A DNA stretch of 64,000 bases from Chryseobacterium sp. ISL-6. Lineage in GTDB: Bacteria; Bacteroidota; Bacteroidia; Flavobacteriales; Weeksellaceae. The position numbers were made by a program, and so were the translations under genes. The stretch covers positions 1,075,260 to 1,139,259 of the forward strand of contig NZ_JAGGPT010000001.1 in assembly GCF_018613715.1 (NCBI RefSeq), in the 5' to 3' direction. Positions 16,901 to 25,320 of the stretch are shown here, piece after piece (position 1 is the stretch's first letter; the number at the start of each line of letters is the position of its first letter). The notes beneath the pieces are model-generated. The model was not told where the DNA came from, did not search any database, and saw only the letters and a list, made by a program, of their open reading frames with translations.

Positions 16901-18621
16901 GCCTTGTTGTTTAGCCATGCACCATCACTAATCGACATTGAGGTGATACCTGGATTATTAGCTGCCAACCTTGCAACAGCTAAAAGTCTTTTAGCATCTA
17001 TTACATCAGCAGGCGCCTGAAATTCCATAAAATCACTTAGGGTTCTTGAGCCGCTTATCAGATTTTCAGTGGTACTTATTGAGTGTAACAAAAGATCCTT
17101 GGCCAGCTCTTCATCTTTAGGAAGAAAGACCGATAATTTACTGCCATAAAAAATTAATTTTTCAGGTTGCCCTATTTTAGAAAGTCTTACCTGAATCTTT
17201 TCAGCTAATAACTCAAAGTCCTTAATTTGTCTAAAATCCCATGACGACAAATCATTAGCTATAATTTTCGGGAATTTATAATCTTTGTTTTTATTGTTTA
17301 TCATTAAAAGATAGCCTATTACATCATGGGCTGAAAGTCCACTTCCACCAATAGGTCTGTTAACTTCTGTAGAATAGGCATTTAATTCCTTAATTAAGGG
17401 ATCAAGCAAACGTACCTCTTCCTCAAGATGCGCAACAGCTGGCTTACCTAGATCTAAGATTCGCTTAAGCTCCGCATGCAGTTCACGCTTATTGGCTTTA
17501 TGGCTATGTAATTCAAGACACGCCTCCCCTAAATTTATACTATCCAGTCTTCTTTTTACAACTTCAAGAGCTGCCATTTTTTCTGCTACAAACAAAACCT
17601 TTTTCCCATTACCAACCGCATTAGCAATAAGGTTAGTAATGGTTTGGGATTTTCCTGTTCCCGGAGGTCCCTGAATTACCATATTCCTCCCTTCATGGAC
17701 CGCCAGCATTGCGATGACCTGTGAGCTATCGGCATCTACTACCTGCAATAATTTATCTGCATCTGTTTCTTCATCAAGCCTATGCTCTTCTCCTATAGTT
17801 GGTTGTGGTTCGCTAAAGCCATCTCCAAATAAAGACTGAAGGATGGGATGGTCAAAAGGCTTTTTACTTTCCGGCCATTTGGCACTATCAAGATCATGAT
17901 AAATCATAAACTTTCCAAAGGAAAAGAATCCCAATTCAATAGCATCCAGATCAACTTTCCAATTTTCAAGGTGATTAATGTGTTTCTGAATTTCATTAAA
18001 ATAGCTTACAATATCAAGTTCATCCTCCTCAGGAAGATCTGGAATAGTAAGGTTAAAATCAACCATCATCTTGGCCTGAAGCGATAAGTTAGCTCCAATT
18101 TCCCCACCTGTATAAAGCAGCCTGAATCTTTCACTTGCACTGGAACGTTCCAGAGTAACCGGTATAAGGATTAGCGGAGCCATTCTCACATCCTCCGTAT
18201 TCCCTTTCTCAAACCAGTTGAGCATCCCTAATGATAAAAATAATGTATTTACCCCCTGCTCTTCTATACTCGTTCTTGCAAAATAATATGTATTAAGAAT
18301 TTTTGTCTGAAGCTTTTGTTCGGACTCATTGGTTTGTAATCGGGTATCATTATAGGCGTCCTGTAATTCGGCACCTGAGAGTGGTGGTAATTCAAATAGT
18401 TCTTCACTATCATCTTTTCCGGGCCTTCCTAAAAAGGTCATGGCTTTATTCTGTTTTACCAGGATATTAAAAATAGAACTTGACTGCTCTTGAACGATAT
18501 GTAATCCTCGGGCTTTTGGAATTTTATAGTTTAACAAAGTATTACGCATCCCAAGATCCAACAGCTCTTTTCTTGATGCTTCTAATTTGGGAAGTATTAT
18601 TTCTTTCATGGTTATTGACAA
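13948..18621 (-). CDS. DUF4011-type superfamily 1 helicase with C-terminal nuclease-like domain
   Basis: 1557 residues. The N-terminal 250 residues fit the DUF4011 domain (ELLDLGMRNTLLNYK, then LGMLNWFEKGN and MAPLILIPVTLER). The helicase core shows Walker A GPPGTGKS at 318-325, Walker B DEAS at 945-948, a GDTKQMPP motif, motif V/VI-like VQGDERDVIFISIGYG, and RRLNVLITRAK. After it, from about residue 1238 (PFEEIVAQTLREAGYLV), comes a restriction-endonuclease-fold region of the MTES_1575/Vsr-like type with GFYVDLAIAD as the likely acidic strand and LLGINCDGKSY next. The last 150 residues look like the DUF3320 type. Such helicase-nuclease giants occur in defence islands, so anti-phage or plasmid defence is a reasonable inference. 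It stands alone, with no methylase or partner nearby. Confidence 0.92.
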   Translation of the reverse strand: MSITMKEIILPKLEASRKELLDLGMRNTLLNYKIPKARGLHIVQEQSSSIFNILVKQNKAMTFLGRPGKDDSEELFELPPLSGAELQDAYNDTRLQTNESEQKLQTKILNTYYFARTSIEEQGVNTLFLSLGMLNWFEKGNTEDVRMAPLILIPVTLERSSASERFRLLYTGGEIGANLSLQAKMMVDFNLTIPDLPEEDELDIVSYFNEIQKHINHLENWKVDLDAIELGFFSFGKFMIYHDLDSAKWPESKKPFDHPILQSLFGDGFSEPQPTIGEEHRLDEETDADKLLQVVDADSSQVIAMLAVHEGRNMVIQGPPGTGKSQTITNLIANAVGNGKKVLFVAEKMAALEVVKRRLDSINLGEACLELHSHKANKRELHAELKRILDLGKPAVAHLEEEVRLLDPLIKELNAYSTEVNRPIGGSGLSAHDVIGYLLMINNKNKDYKFPKIIANDLSSWDFRQIKDFELLAEKIQVRLSKIGQPEKLIFYGSKLSVFLPKDEELAKDLLLHSISTTENLISGSRTLSDFMEFQAPADVIDAKRLLAVARLAANNPGITSMSISDGAWLNNKADIAELLETGSRLKELHGKYDSVFISEAWNQDVLEIRQNLIAHGGKWYKFLIGDYKKSVKKLAGLLNTVMPDDIQKKLDFVNTLMEGKRLSLALESNDILGSKLFGNQWQKQRSDWEALQKGANYLQSIHNNIQEGKIQKEILSFLEKNKDSENIIRYAGHLSGAIDEQNTSFETLFKHLSFEGNGIENFKLSAQVSVLSRWLEQLSEIHKVVSWNVLKEEVEKQGAGFLIKAVENWDDASSHLKTALQKTWYDHLLEKAMLNSPELRKFERSTHEEVISKFKRIDVLKQYYNRAKVALKHWEGVPKQDGGGQINILKSEFNRKVRHMPIRKLLQEAGMAIQAIKPVIMMSPMSIANFLSPESIGFDLVIFDEASQVRPVDALGAILRGKQIVVVGDTKQMPPTSFFDKLNTDTEDEENVTADMQSILGMCDAQGAPQKMLRWHYRSRHESLISLSNQEFYENKLVIFPSPGSKNRMGLSFNHLPDTYYDKGKTRTNQGEAEKVADAVIQHALKTPKLSLGVVAFSTAQMQAIQNAIEIRRRKNQEVESYFRAHADEPFFVKNLENVQGDERDVIFISIGYGRTEDGKVPMSFGPLNNEGGERRLNVLITRAKNRCEVFTNITASDMTLGPNAKFGIRALKSFLYFAQYGKFESDKDELPYTARPFEEIVAQTLREAGYLVREKVGTAGFYVDLAIADADNPGRYLLGINCDGKSYQAAKSTRDRDRLRNTVLEGMGWNLMSVWSLDWFRNPAAELSLLTEAIEKAKTQAEHNDIIEEELMEELKNLVREEPIEKESVVYPVYEITVLPIEIAHQELHTYPLGKLSTWIQDVVMTESPIHFEEMARRIADANGISKIGNRIRASITNATNYAIDNGHISKKGDFLWHPEKELTTIRDRSMLASNSKKITFISPEEINLAIIKVIEDSVAIQPDNAISLVSKLLGFSRVTEDIKKYILEIIDYSKEKGNIYQDGLFLKITEKQSI

Positions 18622-19044
18622 TTAGGATCCTATAGTAAATATTAAACCTTAAAATGAGATCATTTTTACTGGTTAATGGCAAATTGTTAAATATAATAAA
18701 ATAGTTAGTATTATATATTAGGGAAAGCCGCTTTTAAGATTAGATTATTATTTTACTACAGGATGAGATTTGCTTATTTTCTAACTTTAAGCGAGAAAAT
18801 CGGAATAAAAAAATATCACTAATTGATCCAAAGAAAAAAAAACACCCAATTGGTAGCTTTTTTTTAATATTACTTAGGTTTCTACCATTCAATATCTATT
18901 GTTTTATTTCCTTTTAATTTGATTTTGACTAAGCAATCTCTACCATCTATATTTGATGCCCATGATTTTATATTTTTGTTCTATCTTAGTTTTTTTATGG
19001 TACACAAATAGGATTCATTTATCCACAAAAGAAATTTCCCATTT
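18622..19044. other. Intergenic gap between divergent genes
   Basis: About 420 bp between the start of the helicase (minus) and the start of the NUMOD protein (plus), so promoters for both must lie here. It is very AT-rich and no confident -7 box or palindrome was found. No coding frame was seen. Confidence 0.35.
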
Positions 19045-20223
19045 ATGAACTTACCTCTTGAAATAGAAGATTGGTACATAAAAGAAGTTATTTACAATAC
19101 TTCTTTAGAAAACCTTCCAGGAGAGGAATGGAAGTCGATTGAAAATTTTGAGAACTATGCGGTTTCCAGCTATGGGCGGGTGAAAAGTCTTGAGCATTGG
19201 ATTACATCACTAAACGGTAGGAAATGGAAAGCACCTGAACGTATGATGAAGTTACAATTCATGAAATTTTTCAATAAATATCCTGATGATCAGTTTTATA
19301 ATGTCATCTGTGTATTATCATCAAAAGGGAAAAAAAACAGAAAGTCCGTCCCCCGGTTGGTTTATTATTATTTTGTTGAAAAATTTGATCTAAATGACAG
19401 TCACTTTATTATTTCATTTAAAGACGATAATAGATTTAATTTAAACGCTAAGAATTTAGAGAAGCTCTCCTTTAATAAGACGCGTTTTAAAGAATCCCAC
19501 AAGGACAGCGCTAAAAACAGTAAAACCTATTATAAGAGACCTGTGAACCAGTACACAACAGAAGGTGATCTGGTAACTACATTTGAAAACATTGACGCAG
19601 CAAGCAATACCCTTGGTATTGGTCGCAGAAATATTCAAGCAGTAGTAAACAAAGAGCGCCTGACTGCAGGAGGATTCCGATGGTTCTTTAAAGATTTTAG
19701 CCCTAAAAAAGAAGATTTTAAAATTTCTAAAGAAAATAAATCAATTACAAGTAAAGTGTTTAACAAGCCTCTTTGGGAAAAGCTGGGCAAACCTCCAATT
19801 GATGAGAACGACCCTCCCGCATGCATGAACCTGTCACTTGATAACCTCCCTGATGAACATTGGAAACCGATACCTGGCCTTGAAAACGGGTATGTCATTT
19901 CAAACAAAGGAAGGGTAAAACGACTTAGTGGCTGGACGACAAGCAAAAATAAAAGTTTTTGGAAAGAACAAATTATGTCTCTTAATATAAGAATTAAGGC
20001 TGGTAGAAATAAACCTTATTTTTATATTCGTGTAAATCACAAAGAGCATATGACAATGCTAATGATTTCAAGGTTACTTTATTACTGTTTTGTTGAAAAA
20101 TTTGACATGAATGATAAAAACCTCATCATGGTTAATCAAAGTGAACCGTTGTGGAATCTCGATATCACGAAACTTAGATTACGCCCGAGAATTTCAGGGT
20201 CAAAAGAAAAAGAAAACATATAA
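19045..20223 (+). CDS. NUMOD4/NUMOD1 protein related to HNH homing endonucleases, catalytic His lost
   Basis: 392 residues with an internal duplication. Unit 1: a NUMOD4 motif at 24-50 (LPGEEWKSI to SYGRVKSLE), then an HNH-like region at 100-142. Middle: a NUMOD1 DNA-binding motif at 165-215 (VNQYTTEGDLVTTF, then ASNTLGIGRRNI). Unit 2: a second NUMOD4 at 268-294 (LPDEHWKPIPGLENGYVIS) and a second HNH-like region at 325-378. In active NUMOD/HNH enzymes the region reads xxHxDG-x-xxN-x-xxNL. Here it reads ISFKDDNRFNLNAKNL and MVNQSEPLWNLDITKL, without the histidines. The protein therefore probably binds DNA but does not cut by the usual mechanism. A broken copy of unit 2 is at 24558-24768. Confidence 0.75.
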   Translation: MNLPLEIEDWYIKEVIYNTSLENLPGEEWKSIENFENYAVSSYGRVKSLEHWITSLNGRKWKAPERMMKLQFMKFFNKYPDDQFYNVICVLSSKGKKNRKSVPRLVYYYFVEKFDLNDSHFIISFKDDNRFNLNAKNLEKLSFNKTRFKESHKDSAKNSKTYYKRPVNQYTTEGDLVTTFENIDAASNTLGIGRRNIQAVVNKERLTAGGFRWFFKDFSPKKEDFKISKENKSITSKVFNKPLWEKLGKPPIDENDPPACMNLSLDNLPDEHWKPIPGLENGYVISNKGRVKRLSGWTTSKNKSFWKEQIMSLNIRIKAGRNKPYFYIRVNHKEHMTMLMISRLLYYCFVEKFDMNDKNLIMVNQSEPLWNLDITKLRLRPRISGSKEKENI

Positions 20224-20260
20224 TACAAAAGCCTTCTGAAAGATCAAATACCAGGACGAA

Positions 20261-20694
20261 TTAAACTGGGTAATATTTTCTATATTCTACTATATTAAGA
20301 AATGATGAAGCGCTTTTGTTTTTCTGATATTTTTTATAAGGAACAAAACCTAATTTTTCTGGTATTTTTTTACTGGCTATATTTTCTTCATCAACTGGAT
20401 AAAATATATATTTGAAAGTAAAATTATTCTCTAAAAATTCAATAAGGTTTATTATAATTTCTGTACCCAACCCAATAGCTGCATACCTTGTTTTATCCAG
20501 AGACCAAGTTCTATAGATTCTGCGGTTATATTATGAATCCCACAACAACCTACAAACTGATTATTTGAGCCCAGAGCGACCATTACTAAGTCAGTATTTT
20601 TTTCTAATCCCTTTTTTGATTCTTGCACGAAAGAAAGAATGTCATTTCGATCTCCCGTCGGATTAAAAGGCATATAATGGCTGATTAGTTTTTA
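20261..20694 (-). pseudogene. Broken GNAT-family acetyltransferase gene
   Basis: Two overlapping frames together spell a RimJ-type acetyltransferase. The upstream one (ISHYMPFNPTGD, then LVMVALGSNNQFVGCCGIHN, ELGLWIK) ends at 20452. The downstream one starts in GTEIIINLIEFLENNF and carries the hallmark YPVDEENIASKKIPEKLGF. A one-base shift near 20465 joins them. The first 30 or so residues of the fold are also missing upstream of about 20694. With both a frameshift and a truncated N-terminus, this is a dead gene. It lies between the NUMOD gene and the DapB-like gene in an accessory region. Confidence 0.7.
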
Positions 20695-20805
20695 GTTCAA
20701 TTTATATGAAAATAGGACCCAATACAATGTATTCAGTTGAATAATTGAGTATACCTGGCTTCAGAAAAGGTTAATAAAAAAAATTACATTCCTTAACCCA
20801 AGTAA

Positions 20806-21573
20806 TTAAGACAGGAAGTTGGCCTGATTGAAAAAGTAAGGACGCAGAATGTCCTCAAAATTATAAAAGCCCTTGGCTTTGTTTTTAATATTTTCCGCAA
20901 CAAAGAGTGCTCCACTTCCAAATGCTTCCCTGGAAATAGATTCATGAACCAGTCTTACCGTCTGATAAGGGAAACCGAAAATGACTTCATGCTTTCCTAC
21001 AATACCTCCTGCTCTGACGGAGTTGATACTTTCTGTGTCAAGTTCAAGAGTTTCGGCAATCTTGACCGCAGTTCCGGAAACACCTGATTTGGCTTTAAAG
21101 TGCTCTTCTATGACCTCAATATCTACATTTGGTGCAATATTTTTCAATAATGATGCTGCAAACAAAAGATAATTGACCCCCAAAGTAATGTTCGGAGACC
21201 AAAATACAGTTGTTGTTTTTGCAAGATCTTTTAACACTGTAATTTCTTCATTGTCATAATGAGATATGGCAGAAATTATTTTAATTCCTTTTTCAGCCGC
21301 TTCTTTTCCATATTGATGAATACTTCCTGAATCTGAAAAATCAATGATAATATCCACAGGATGCTTTTCTAGCAAATCATTAATATCTGTATTTTCTGCT
21401 GAGTAAATCAAGCTGAGATCATCAGTATCGACTCCTAGAAATTCTTTGGCAGAGGATTTCTCCATAGCTTTACTGCTTCTTAAAACCCATTCAAGAGAAA
21501 AAACCGTGTTGAGTAGTATTACATTAGCTACCGCTTTTCCAGCTTTTCCAAATCCTATTAGACCAATTTTCAT
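20806..21573 (-). CDS. DapB-like dihydrodipicolinate reductase family protein
   Basis: 255 residues with the two-domain DapB fold. The N-terminal NAD(P)-binding domain opens with MKIGLIGFGKAGKAV and the middle has VDIIIDFSDSGSI. The C-terminal domain carries FWSPNITLGVN and IEVIEEHFKAKSGVSGTAVKIAETL. In lysine-pathway DapB the last motif reads EHHxxKxDxPSGTA. Here the second His of the HH pair is Phe, and the Asp-x-Pro is replaced by Gly-Val. So either specificity differs or catalysis is altered. It could be a housekeeping DapB of this lineage or a paralogue, and I cannot tell without the rest of the genome. It stands alone, with no lysine genes beside it. Confidence 0.8.
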   Translation of the reverse strand: MKIGLIGFGKAGKAVANVILLNTVFSLEWVLRSSKAMEKSSAKEFLGVDTDDLSLIYSAENTDINDLLEKHPVDIIIDFSDSGSIHQYGKEAAEKGIKIISAISHYDNEEITVLKDLAKTTTVFWSPNITLGVNYLLFAASLLKNIAPNVDIEVIEEHFKAKSGVSGTAVKIAETLELDTESINSVRAGGIVGKHEVIFGFPYQTVRLVHESISREAFGSGALFVAENIKNKAKGFYNFEDILRPYFFNQANFLS

Positions 21574-21828
21574 AAGGTATTTCTTTGAAGTTAGAATAAT
21601 GAGAGAAATTAAAAAATAAGAAGGAGAACCCTCTTTATTTCTCTAAAGTTTGAATGATAAATTATTATCTGAATGAAAGATACAAAAAAAATAAGAAATT
21701 GAGTTTTCCAAAGAAATATGGGATTATCAAAAAAAAGGAATAAAATGCATTACAATATATGCTGCCGAGACCCAAAAAAAAATCTTATAATTTTAAAATT
21801 AGTCCTACCTTATTATTTCTAAATCAAT

Positions 21829-23007
21829 CTATTTTTGCATTCCCTTCATCCTTTTGGCCCAGCTCTGGTAGATAGGAAACCAAACTTGATCTCCATTAGA
21901 ACCATTGCAAAGTATGACAATACCGTTCTTTGTTGGTAAATCTAAAAACATGCCCGCGCTCCAGCCTTCATTTTCTCCTGTATGTCCAATTGTTCTTAGT
22001 CCTTCATAATTCATAAAACGGTACCCCAGACCACTTTCGCCCTGATCAGATAAAGGTAAAACAGGTTGCTCCATTAATGCCAAAGTTTCTGGTTTCAAAA
22101 CCTTATTTAATTGCCGTGGATCGGCCATAAGGGATAATTCAGCAAAATGAGCCAAGTCCACAACTGTTGTCTGTAACCCTGCTGCGGCCTGTTCTGTAAA
22201 AATACGGTTCTTTATTGGTCTCCCTGAAGTATCATAGGCGGTTGCAGAAGTTTGTGTCATTTTTTCGGTCCATTCAAAATCTGTATGTTTCAAGCCTAAA
22301 GGCTGGAAGACATTCTTTTTCATATAATCTGCAAACTTTTCTTTTGTCTTTTCTTCAAGAAGTAACTGTGCCAGGGTGTAACCACCACCTGAATATTCCC
22401 ATTTCGTTCCGGGTTCACTTATTAGAGTGACCCATTCACCATTCCTTTTTGTTTTTCCTGAAAGGGATTCTTCTAAGCTCAGGAGTTGGGTTCCTTGTTC
22501 CGCACCTCCGTAGCCATGTACCGAAAGACCTGCTGTATGACTAAGCATACGTCGTAATGTAACTTTTGACACATCGTACTGGGATTCAGGCAATTTCCAT
22601 CGGGTTAGATATTGATCAACAGGCTCATCCAATTTTATATATCCTTTTTCGGTTAGCTGTAGGAATCCCCATGCAGAAAATACTTTTGAAATTGAACCGA
22701 TATTAAAAATAGTTTCCTTAGTAACAGGTTTTCTACTCTTCACCTCAGCAAATCCCATACATTGTATCCATTTGACTCTTCCGTTTTCAATAACTGCGAC
22801 TGCTACACCAGGTACATTGTTCTTTTTCATGGCCTCCAATCCCAGCTTCTGAATTTCAGTATATAGCGAATCTCCTTGGTTAGTTACCCTTAATTCCTTA
22901 GAACATCCTATACCATATTTCATGGTGGTGCAGGAAAAAAGAAACAGTGGAATCACAATTAATAAAAACCTAAAGTTTTTGTCGCTAATTTTTGTATTGT
23001 TATTCAT
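21829..23007 (-). CDS. Serine hydrolase, beta-lactamase/class C fold, lipoprotein
   Basis: 392 residues. The N-terminus has a lipoprotein signal (LLIVIPLFLFSC, lipid-anchored Cys at residue 26), so the protein sits on the periplasmic or outer surface. The beta-lactamase-family catalytic set is complete: SISK at 105-108 (SxxK with nucleophile Ser), YSG at 205-207 (the YxN-type motif), and HTG at 342-344 (KTG-type motif). In the wider family this fold includes class C beta-lactamases, D-aminopeptidases and esterases. With YSG and HTG instead of YAN and KTG it is more likely a peptidase or esterase than a true antibiotic-resistance enzyme. It stands alone on the minus strand. Confidence 0.88.
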   Translation of the reverse strand: MNNNTKISDKNFRFLLIVIPLFLFSCTTMKYGIGCSKELRVTNQGDSLYTEIQKLGLEAMKKNNVPGVAVAVIENGRVKWIQCMGFAEVKSRKPVTKETIFNIGSISKVFSAWGFLQLTEKGYIKLDEPVDQYLTRWKLPESQYDVSKVTLRRMLSHTAGLSVHGYGGAEQGTQLLSLEESLSGKTKRNGEWVTLISEPGTKWEYSGGGYTLAQLLLEEKTKEKFADYMKKNVFQPLGLKHTDFEWTEKMTQTSATAYDTSGRPIKNRIFTEQAAAGLQTTVVDLAHFAELSLMADPRQLNKVLKPETLALMEQPVLPLSDQGESGLGYRFMNYEGLRTIGHTGENEGWSAGMFLDLPTKNGIVILCNGSNGDQVWFPIYQSWAKRMKGMQK

Positions 23008-23254
23008 TGATCTTTTTTAATATTTTGTTGATTTATAAATCTCACGTTGTTTGGAACTAAAATGTCACTAATCTCCATTTCCTTTCTTGCTTTCGAAAAG
23101 TTGTCAAACGACTCGGATTTAGATATCCTCTTCCGTTCATGTCTGTAGGCATAGCAGCAGTAAAACCCCCATTACCCTCCAGTGTCTGAGCATATTTATA
23201 AAATTAAGTAATAAACCTTTTGTTTACTACTTAATTTTCATAATTTATTCATTT

Positions 23255-23932
23255 TTATTCTTTAGCAAACCTTTTTACATACCAGTATGTCAATAGTGGT
23301 AATGCGAAAATTTGAAAAAGGAATGTACATAAAGATATTAATCCCTCCAGATGGTTATCGTTAGCTTTAATCATTAACTGTGGACCAATTGGCCCATTCG
23401 AAAACACTAAGATATTCACGAGATTCCAGCCAAGATGGATCGCTATTGGTAAATAAAGAGATCTTGTCGTCTTAAAAGCAAATGCGAGAGCCCATCCAAA
23501 ACTACCAGTCATAACCAGGATGATAAGCATTTGAATCGGGTTTCCAAAACTACCATATGAAAACCAATGGTAAACACCAAATGCAATTGCTGATAATATA
23601 CATGCCCATTTAGTCCCAAGCCTATTTATTGCAATATAGAGTAATGCTCCTCTAAAAATCAATTCCTCAAAAAGAACTGACTTTAATATCCACCATAGAC
23701 TGTTAAGAATCATCTGTGTGGATATTTTCTGGTTGCAAATCCAAAAATTATTGGCCCAATACACGTTTATGATATGATAAACTGAGCAAACCAAACTGGC
23801 CATCACAAGTCCTATAAAGAAATCTTTCAGCCTTTTCTTTGTTAACTCTAGTCCTAGGACTGTAAGCTGTTTTTTTTCCATTAACCATAGCAAAAGCCAC
23901 GATAAGAACAATATGATAATAATGCCAATCAT
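23255..23932 (-). CDS. CPBP-family intramembrane glutamic protease (CAAX/Abi type)
   Basis: 225 residues and about seven membrane segments. The family motifs are all present: EExxFRG as EELIFRG at 89-95, FxxxH as FGVYH near 118-122, and a third HxxxN-type motif in IHLGWNLVNI near residue 181. These residues form the active site of CPBP glutamic proteases. Bacterial members act in prenyl-protein-like processing, bacteriocin self-immunity or peptide maturation. Which applies here is unknown. It is next to no bacteriocin gene that I can see. The start at ATG 23932 gives a normal hydrophobic N-terminus. Confidence 0.88.
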   Translation of the reverse strand: MIGIIIILFLSWLLLWLMEKKQLTVLGLELTKKRLKDFFIGLVMASLVCSVYHIINVYWANNFWICNQKISTQMILNSLWWILKSVLFEELIFRGALLYIAINRLGTKWACILSAIAFGVYHWFSYGSFGNPIQMLIILVMTGSFGWALAFAFKTTRSLYLPIAIHLGWNLVNILVFSNGPIGPQLMIKANDNHLEGLISLCTFLFQIFALPLLTYWYVKRFAKE

Positions 23933-24166
23933 AGTAAAAGCTTTTTTCTTTTTTCAAATATTAAATATAACTCAAGTATCTGAAAATAAAAAGTGTATAT
24001 AATTATCAATGGATTGCATAAATAAGTCAAAAATTGAAATTCCTTTTATTTTTTGTTTTCAATGTTTTCCTCAAAACAATAAATTATTTATTTTAAAGCC
24101 TGAGCAAAAAAAAATGATTCTTTAATTACAAAATATATGTTTCTTGAACCTATAAATTAAACATGG

Positions 24167-24557
24167 CTATTTTTTGATGATCTTAAATGTTTCAATTGCC
24201 CCTTCGCTTAAGACAACACTGCCCAGATATACGCCAGTGGACAGTATGGATAAATCGATTTTGAAATCTTTCTAGTCAATTGATGTTTTACTGATTATTA
24301 ATTTTCCACTGATATCGTATATTAATAATGATTTTATTATTTTTTCGCTAGATATGGTAAAATTATCCTGTACTGGATTTGGATAAAAATTAAAACTATT
24401 AGTTTTAGTTTTATTACTCGTGGCAGGAATTAAATTATTCAATTCAACCACCCATCCTGCAGCGAATATTGGAGGGGTGGTGTTGTCAAACCCACAAATA
24501 TACTTATCATCATCTGATATGCCCATTCCTGTACCAGAGAAATAAAGATGATAGCCA
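24167..24557 (-). pseudogene. 3' remnant of a T9SS-exported protein with sorting domain
   Basis: The minus strand encodes the end of a type IX secretion cargo. Repeat-like sequence comes first (YFSGTGMGISDDDKYICGFDN), then the sorting domain: FNFYPNPVQDNFTISS, then LLIYDISGKLII. The frame hits a TAG at 24274-24272, but directly after it continues in the same frame for 34 codons (FKIDLSILSTGVYLGSVVL), which completes the sorting domain. The 5' part of the gene is gone, replaced at about 24558 by the NUMOD fragment on the other strand. Truncation plus an internal stop make it a pseudogene. Confidence 0.65.
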
Positions 24558-24768
24558 TAACCCTTATTTTTACATCCTGTTAAACCGTAAAGGTCAAAAG
24601 ATCTTATTATCGATATCCCGACTACCTTATTGCTCTTTTGTAAAAGAATTTGACATGAATGATAAAATATTGGTCACAGTTAATGAAAATGAACCACTAT
24701 GGAATCTCGATGTATATAAGCTTAAATTAAAAGCCAGAATTTCTTTATTTAAAGAAAAAGACAAATGA
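24558..24768 (+). pseudogene. Broken copy of the C-terminus of the NUMOD protein
   Basis: About 70 codons (NPYFYILLNRKG, then SRLPYCSFVKEFDMNDK and NENEPLWNLDVYKLKLKAR) align along their length with residues 323-392 of the NUMOD protein at 19045 (NKPYFYIRVNHK, EKFDMNDK, NQSEPLWNLDITKLRLRPR). No start, NUMOD4 or NUMOD1 part is present. The fragment begins exactly where the T9SS pseudogene is cut and is closed by a terminator hairpin at 24771. It looks like the remnant of a second full copy that inserted here and then decayed. Confidence 0.7.
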
Positions 24769-24770
24769 AA

Positions 24771-24801
24771 AAACCCTCTTGAATTTTAATCAAGAGGGTT
24801 T
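24771..24801. terminator. Strong bidirectional terminator hairpin
   Basis: A 12-bp perfect stem (AAACCCTCTTGA with TCAAGAGGGTTT) and a 7-base loop, with T-rich flanks on both strands. It ends the NUMOD fragment on the plus strand and the gene at 24859 on the minus strand. Confidence 0.75.
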
Positions 24802-24858
24802 CATTAATTTATTTTGATAAATCTGCCTTATTTTAAAGAAGATGACACTCAAGTACTT

Positions 24859-25311
24859 CTAGTTTTGATAATAAAGCCAATCTGTTTTATAATCGCTACA
24901 CCCACTAAATAAATAGGTGTCAAAGGCTAATTTAAATCTATACTTTTTCTTTTCTTTGAAAGCCTTTGAAATTCTTCCGGGAACAATTGGAATTCGGTAT
25001 TCCTTAGACTCTGCACTTTTAAGACATGTCATTTTCCCTAAACATTTCTCAATGTTTAAACAGTTCGCTCCATCAAAACTATATTTTGTATCCAGATATT
25101 GTTTTGATTCATCATTGTAAACCTGTATATCTGTGGGTCTGGCCCATATAGCAGAATATTGCTTGGGAACTTTTATTTTTTTGCCTTCTATGTTTTTGAT
25201 GACAAACACTATTTCTCCATTTTCCGAAAGTGAGTTGTTAGAAAATGAGAGTTTACAAGCCTGCTGCGCAGATACAAAACTTACAAAAAGAACCAAAATA
25301 AACTTATACAT
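24859..25311 (-). CDS. Small secreted protein downstream of the RHS gene, possible immunity protein
   Basis: 150 residues with a signal peptide (MYKFILVLFVSFVSAQQ, cleaved near 16). The mature part is beta-rich, has six cysteines after cleavage, and contains no enzyme motif that I recognise. Its start lies 9 bp after the stop of the giant RHS gene, in the position where RHS toxins carry their immunity gene. An exported immunity protein would fit a toxin domain that acts in the periplasm or at the surface. This role is an inference from position only. An alternative is an accessory secreted protein. Confidence 0.6.
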   Translation of the reverse strand: MYKFILVLFVSFVSAQQACKLSFSNNSLSENGEIVFVIKNIEGKKIKVPKQYSAIWARPTDIQVYNDESKQYLDTKYSFDGANCLNIEKCLGKMTCLKSAESKEYRIPIVPGRISKAFKEKKKYRFKLAFDTYLFSGCSDYKTDWLYYQN

Positions 25312-25320
25312 AATAAATTT

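Noticed and set aside
23008..23254. A minus-strand stretch reading LEGNGGFTAAMPTDMNGRGY near 23100-23190, looking like part of a protein.
   Set aside because: It covers fewer than 50 codons, has no start, and I could not place it in any family; too little to call a pseudogene.
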